From an uncultured Lachnospira sp. (lineage in GTDB: Bacteria; Bacillota; Clostridia; Lachnospirales; Lachnospiraceae): a stretch of DNA of 17,326 bases. The number at the start of each line of letters is the position of its first letter. Position 1 is the first letter of the stretch. Position numbers and translations under genes: made by a program. Shown here one piece after another: positions 14,240-17,326 of this stretch. The notes beneath the pieces were generated by a model. It was given only the letters and a program-made list of their open reading frames with translations. It had not been told where the DNA came from and searched no databases. The stretch spans positions 1 to 17,326 of the forward strand of contig CAJUKN010000031.1 in the NCBI GenBank assembly GCA_910587485.1. Direction: 5' to 3'.

Positions 14240-14575
14240 TTACTTTAATAAATATTTTCTAAATGCTTTTTTTGCATCCATATGCACATTTTTAAAAAAT
14301 AAAATTGCCCAAACAATATAGGCAACTATCGCAAAATAAGGTGTTAAAAAATAAGACAATAAAGCACCAAGCAACATAATTGCTGTCCATAAAAAACATG
14401 AATTACGCATATCTTTCGCTATATATGCTTTATCATACATGGCTTGCTCCTCTTTAGATAACTCATTAAATCCAGAAACAAATTTTGCAGACTTTTCTTT
14501 CAATATTCCAAATAATAAACCTATAGTAGCAAAACATGGAACTAAAATAATGCAAGAACAAAATCCAATATTCAT
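14240..14575 (-). CDS. DUF3784 family membrane protein
   Basis: A 111-residue protein with three likely membrane segments: IGFCSCIILVPCFATIGLLF at the N-terminus, then CFLWTAIMLLGALLSYFL and YFAIVAYIVWAILFF. Between the first and second is a conserved cytosolic stretch, KEKSAKFVSGFNELSKEEQA with KDMRNS, typical of DUF3784. The tail is MDAKKAFRKYLLK. The function is not known for the family, which is common in Firmicutes. ATG 14575 is preferred over the ATG at 14629 because AAGGAGTT lies 7 nt upstream and the family starts here. An extended -10 box lies at 14647-14639. It appears monocistronic. Confidence 0.75.
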   Translation of the reverse strand: MNIGFCSCIILVPCFATIGLLFGILKEKSAKFVSGFNELSKEEQAMYDKAYIAKDMRNSCFLWTAIMLLGALLSYFLTPYFAIVAYIVWAILFFKNVHMDAKKAFRKYLLK

Positions 14576-14638
14576 AATTATTAACTCCTTATAACACTTT
14601 ATCTTTAATATTATTATTTTTTTGAGCATATCTTCAAT

Positions 14639-14647
14639 ATTATAACA
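14639..14647 (-). promoter_or_regulatory. Extended -10 promoter for the DUF3784 gene
   Basis: The minus strand reads TGT-TATAAT, a perfect -10 with an upstream TG. No clear -35 is present, which extended -10 promoters tolerate. The predicted start near 14632 gives a leader of about 57 nt to the ATG at 14575. Confidence 0.4.
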
Positions 14648-14704
14648 TCGTAATATGTTTAATGTATTTAATGTTATATGTAGTTTCCTGATAATAAAAA
14701 ATCA

Positions 14705-15409
14705 TCATTCTTTTGTAAAAAGTAAATGATTAAAAAATGCTATCCTTCTATATTCCTCGATTGTTGATACTCTCATTTCAAGCTGCATCATGCGCATCTG
14801 CCATTCTTCTGTTCTATGCTTTTCTTGATTTTGTTGTAAGTCCCAGAAAGTACGAATGCCGAATGTGTCTAAAAGCTTTAACCCTTTATTCCACTTTGCA
14901 ATTTCTTCATCTTCATAATATCGAATTACACCAAATTGTGAAGATACACCATCATTTCCATCTAACAAATTATTTGCTTTTTCCATGTCGTCAAGAAGGA
15001 CTGCCATCTGCATGACACGCCCAGCACGATTATGCTTTACAATAGAAAGCGTGCCTCCAGTTTTCAATAAACGATACAGTTCATTTATAACTTGTTCTTT
15101 ATCATCAATATACTCTAAGACATTATGACAAATAATCAAATCGAATGAAGCATTTTCAAGCCCTGAAAGTTTTGAAACATCTCCAATAAGCTGCTTATAT
15201 TTATAGTCTTCCCATCTATTACTAAGCATTTCTTCCGAAGGCTCTACTGCCACAACGACATTTCTATTTGCAAAATGATTTGCTGTTATTCCTTCGCCAC
15301 TTCCAAAGTCCAGTATTCTTTTTCCTGCTATTTCTCCTAACTGTTCCCAAACAATTCTTTTTAACAGTCTATCCCATGGTGGTAATTCAATTATATTACG
15401 CATGAACAT
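14705..15409 (-). CDS. Class I SAM-dependent methyltransferase
   Basis: A 234-residue cytosolic enzyme with the Rossmann-fold methyltransferase core. Motif I LDFGSGEG (33-40) binds SAM. The acidic residue after strand 2 is Glu56 in VAVEPSEEM. The later motif FDLIICHNVLEYIDD (89-103) and the LLKTGGTLSIVKHNRAGRVM strand follow. The opening, RNIIELPPWDRLLKRIVWEQ, and the C-terminal part (FGIRTFWDLQQNQEKH, STIEEYRRIAFFNHLLF) recall the SmtA/CmoM group of tRNA wobble-uridine methyltransferases. The substrate cannot be fixed from sequence. The start is ATG 15409, with AAAGGAT close upstream; the ATG two codons later has better spacing. No operon partner is evident, and no lesion is seen. Confidence 0.85.
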   Translation of the reverse strand: MFMRNIIELPPWDRLLKRIVWEQLGEIAGKRILDFGSGEGITANHFANRNVVVAVEPSEEMLSNRWEDYKYKQLIGDVSKLSGLENASFDLIICHNVLEYIDDKEQVINELYRLLKTGGTLSIVKHNRAGRVMQMAVLLDDMEKANNLLDGNDGVSSQFGVIRYYEDEEIAKWNKGLKLLDTFGIRTFWDLQQNQEKHRTEEWQMRMMQLEMRVSTIEEYRRIAFFNHLLFTKE

Positions 15410-15498
15410 CTTATCCTTTCCAATTTTTATTTTCTGTTTTACTCTAAAATACTTATGCTAAGAAACCGATTTACTTATTCAAAAGTTTATTTAACTTT

Positions 15499-15762
15499 TC
15501 ACTCCCATTTTGACTCTCTGCGATATTTATATCCAACATACCCAAAATGTAGCTTTCTAATTGCCTTCAATGCACATATTGAACCATCATACTTAAATGA
15601 TACTGTAGTTTTATATTCTATTCCTTTTTGTTCTTTTATGACTTTAAAATCCCATGCCATATTATACGAAAGTGTATTAATATGTGTTTGTACAATTTCA
15701 TGTAGTTCCTCTTCATTTTGAGAGTAAAAAATTAAATAAGCATTTTTATAATCCATTTTCAT
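15499..15762 (-). CDS. Hypothetical protein, 87 aa
   Basis: A small soluble protein, MKMDYKNAYLIFYSQNEEEL at the N-terminus, with mixed strand and helix character (NMAWDFKVIKEQKGIEYKTT, VSFKYDG) and a basic C-terminus. No family recognised. A TATAAT box lies at 15784-15779 on the minus strand but has no -35, and the ribosome binding site (AGAGA) is weak; the true start may be the second Met. An AT-only 7-bp hairpin (15481-15499) sits at its stop. Composition resembles real coding sequence more than chance. Confidence 0.45.
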   Translation of the reverse strand: MKMDYKNAYLIFYSQNEEELHEIVQTHINTLSYNMAWDFKVIKEQKGIEYKTTVSFKYDGSICALKAIRKLHFGYVGYKYRRESKWE

Positions 15763-15791
15763 TCTCTATTTTTCAATTATTATAAAAATTT

Positions 15792-15884
15792 CTATAAAAG
15801 ATTATTATCATATATTCTTTGAAAATCATTAGGATAATTGTCCTTTAATATTTCTTTGATAAAATCTTCTGTTATTTCCATCAT
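15792..15884 (-). CDS. 30-aa open frame after the methyltransferase relic, possible truncated gene
   Basis: It starts with ATG ATG directly after the methyltransferase TAA (GGT TAA ATG ATG), so translation would be coupled. It reads MMEITEDFIKEILKDNYPND and ends FQRIYDNNLL. In restriction-modification operons the gene right after the methyltransferase often encodes the restriction enzyme, so this could be the N-terminal stub of a lost endonuclease. That is a positional guess. It may also be a short peptide of no function. Confidence 0.3.
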   Translation of the reverse strand: MMEITEDFIKEILKDNYPNDFQRIYDNNLL

Positions 15885-16438
15885 TTAACCTCTAACATAT
15901 TTTGACTTTGCATTTGTTTTACGTACTTTTTCTTTAATAAGTTTTTTTCCTTTATATTTTGTTGCTATTCCTGTTTGACGAATGCCTATTTTAAAATACT
16001 CATCATTTAAGTCAATCCTCACCGCATAACGCCCCAACTGAACTGCAACAGCAAAAAATGTCTTGCTTTTGGGGTTTTATTAATCATAAGAATAGGCTCA
16101 TAAAGAGAACCAAATATTTTCTTTGACTGAACCCCAGAACTATCATAAGTCCATATAATTCTACAGAGGACATTATATTTTTCTGAAAGATATGTATCAA
16201 GATATGGCATATGTTGTGTTGCTGTCATAAAATACATGGTGCCATCATCTTTTAAAATACGCATACATTCATCAATCCATTGTTTGCACCAATCAACATA
16301 TGCTTTGATACTTTCCCATTTGTCACTATTATTTCCAAAATCCTTGCCTATATTATAGGGTGCATCTGCAAATATTAAATTAATACATTTATCTTTCATT
16401 TGTTTAAGAGTAAATAAACTATCCCCAAGAATTGCCAT
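15885..16438 (-). pseudogene. YhdJ-like adenine-specific DNA methyltransferase, internally deleted
   Basis: Two parts of one beta-class DNA methyltransferase in different frames. The N-terminal part (16438-16019) reads AILGDSLFTLKQMKDKCINL, FADAPYNIGKDF, WIDECMRILKDDGTMYFMTA, RIIWTYDSSGVQSKKIFGSL and YEPILMINKTPKA, close to E. coli YhdJ order. The C-terminal part (about 16066 to 15885) reads TFFAVAVQLGRYAVRIDLND and EYFKIGIRQTGIATKYKGKK. Roughly 100 residues between them, including the HPTQKP block and the first half of the DPFAGS SAM motif, are gone. The join near 16060 shifts frame, so the first part ends at TGA 16019 after ten or so foreign residues. Motif IV is DAPY, not DPPY, a further loss. 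No ribosome binding site precedes the ATG at 16438. No active enzyme is expected. Confidence 0.8.
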
Positions 16439-16545
16439 AGAATAACCATTATCAATACTTTCTATATTTTGAATATTTGAAAATAATGTTGAAAAATATC
16501 CCTTTTACCTTTCATGTTAATAAATGTCTATAAATTTTCTCATTC

Positions 16546-16590
16546 GTCGAAACGACCGAGGAGGCAGTTATCCATTGTGGCTAACTGCCT
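16546..16590. repeat. Two adjacent hairpins in the spacer before the methyltransferase relic
   Basis: GTCG-AAA-CGAC (16546-16556) and AGGCAGTTA/TAACTGCCT (16562-16570 and 16582-16590) with a further CCA/TGG pair inside the loop. No T run follows on either strand, so neither is a standard terminator. They are more GC-rich than the surroundings. Confidence 0.65.
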
Positions 16591-16628
16591 GATAAATGGG
16601 AAGTTGTTTTATCCCCCATGTAACATAA

Positions 16629-17111
16629 CTAACTGATAGTAGGAACGTATACGATTATTTTGCCATTCTTCCATCCACACGACCAGCCACCGAGCTTGTA
16701 TGCCTTGAACAAACTCTCAAAAAATGCGTTTTCCTTTCCGCAGATAAATCTGCTTTTTGCGCACAATTCGATCTCGCTGTACATCTCTCCCTTTACGATG
16801 ATGTCATTGATCGGAAACTCAAGATCATCTAATTCGGGAATTTTTATGCCATGTACAATTTTATCTAATTCCGCATAGTTATCATGCTCATAAATTATCT
16901 CGCGCACATCTCCCATATTATCCTCTAAAATATCGACCCATGTTTGTCCTTCAAGTTCTTCATACTCTCTGTAAAATGCGTTTTCGTATGCTTCGTCATA
17001 ATCATGTATAACTTCGTATTCCTCTGCATTTATCTCAATATCTTCTCTAAAAAACCGTATGTTCTTAATTTCTTTTCTTGTTTCTTCCAATAATTCATAA
17101 TGAAAATCCAT
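16629..17111 (-). CDS. Acidic hypothetical protein, 160 aa
   Basis: A strongly acidic, soluble protein, very rich in Glu and Asp in its first two thirds (EDIEINAEEYEVIHDYDEAY, EELEGQTWVDILEDNMGDV). The C-terminal block, ICGKENAFFESLFKAYKLGG and WSCGWKNGKIIVYVP, looks like a conserved motif that I have a sense of from small uncharacterised Firmicute proteins, but I cannot name the family. ATG 17111 has GGAAGG 7 nt upstream. Codon and base use is visibly less AT-rich than in the neighbours, a hint of separate origin. A strong acidic charge would suit an immunity or DNA-mimic type protein, but this is speculation. It looks intact. Confidence 0.65.
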   Translation of the reverse strand: MDFHYELLEETRKEIKNIRFFREDIEINAEEYEVIHDYDEAYENAFYREYEELEGQTWVDILEDNMGDVREIIYEHDNYAELDKIVHGIKIPELDDLEFPINDIIVKGEMYSEIELCAKSRFICGKENAFFESLFKAYKLGGWSCGWKNGKIIVYVPTIS

Positions 17112-17153
17112 ATTTTTTCCTTCCCAAATTCCGATTGTGATTTGATGATTTTT

Positions 17154-17310
17154 AAGGGAAATATTAGCTGTTATATTTTGTTATTAAAATACCCGCCAAC
17201 CCTTGAAAATACTAAGTTTATCGCAGGTGAACTTTCCCTTATCGTTTCCCTTGTGTTATATCTTCCCACAGGGCATTACGAACCCTGATAAGGGAAAAAA
17301 TGAGGGAAAC
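17154..17310. repeat. Cluster of AAGGGAAA repeats in both orientations
   Basis: AAGGGAAA occurs at 17154-17161 and 17290-17297, GAGGGAAA at 17302-17309, and the complement TTTCCCTT at 17233-17240 and 17245-17252. The longer forms TTTCCCTTATC (17233-17243) and GATAAGGGAAA (17287-17297) are perfect complements, as are GTTTCCCT (17244-17251) and AGGGAAAC (17303-17310). The order is left1-left2-right1-right2, so they cannot form one nested hairpin; protein-binding sites fit better. CAGGG/CCCTG (17269-17273 and 17283-17287) lies inside. Confidence 0.8.
17170..17199 (-). promoter_or_regulatory. Candidate promoter for the acidic 160-aa gene
   Basis: On the minus strand TTGGCG (17199-17194) is 18 nt from TATAAC (17175-17170). 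The AAGGGAAA repeat at 17154-17161 lies at the predicted start site, so a protein binding these repeats could control the gene. Confidence 0.3.
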
Positions 17311-17326
17311 AAAATCACATAAAACA

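Overview
The window is AT-rich and reads like a chromosome segment of a low-GC anaerobic Firmicute, most likely a clostridium of the Lachnospiraceae type. The clues are a MetA with the acetyl-CoA signature, a divergent LigA, a DUF3784 protein, a DUF1492 phage regulator and a Clostridia-style IS605/IS1341 relic. Almost every real gene lies on the minus strand, so they are described right to left. No tRNA, rRNA or CRISPR array was seen.

Positions 1-7280 hold the packaging and head end of a temperate phage: DUF1492 regulator, terS, terL, a small Cys-rich gene, a DUF935/Mu gp29-like portal, a MuF (SPP1 gp7/Mu gpF-like) minor head protein, a second small Cys-rich gene, and an XkdF-like protease cut by the window edge. 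The MuF gene is split by one in-frame TAG, and its distal part carries a C-terminal HExxH domain. That is the layout of MuF polymorphic toxins. Two promoters sharing the same extended -10 box, a set of 10-bp repeats, an intrinsic terminator before terS, and a pair of 12-bp palindromes inside terS suggest the regulatory and packaging layout. No integrase, repressor or replication module lies between DUF1492 and the host gene metA, so the prophage looks truncated on that side.

Positions 7600-11344 are ordinary chromosome: rluF (23S rRNA pseudouridine synthase) overlaps ligA (NAD-dependent DNA ligase), followed by metA (homoserine O-acyltransferase, acetyl-CoA type by its Glu111).

Positions 11345-13200 form a degraded, gene-poor zone. 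It has three tandem copies of a roughly 77-bp repeat, each with two hairpins whose stems show compensatory changes; a tnpB pseudogene with an internal deletion but a well-preserved right-end/omega-RNA-like tail; and a fragment of an IS3-family OrfB.

Positions 13450-17326 hold small accessory genes on the minus strand: an unknown 167-aa protein with a good promoter, a DUF3784 membrane protein, a SAM-dependent methyltransferase, small unknown proteins, a YhdJ-like DNA methyltransferase pseudogene with an internal deletion, and an acidic unknown protein. The right edge has a cluster of AGGGAAA repeats in both orientations, which may be recombinase or regulator sites of a neighbouring element.
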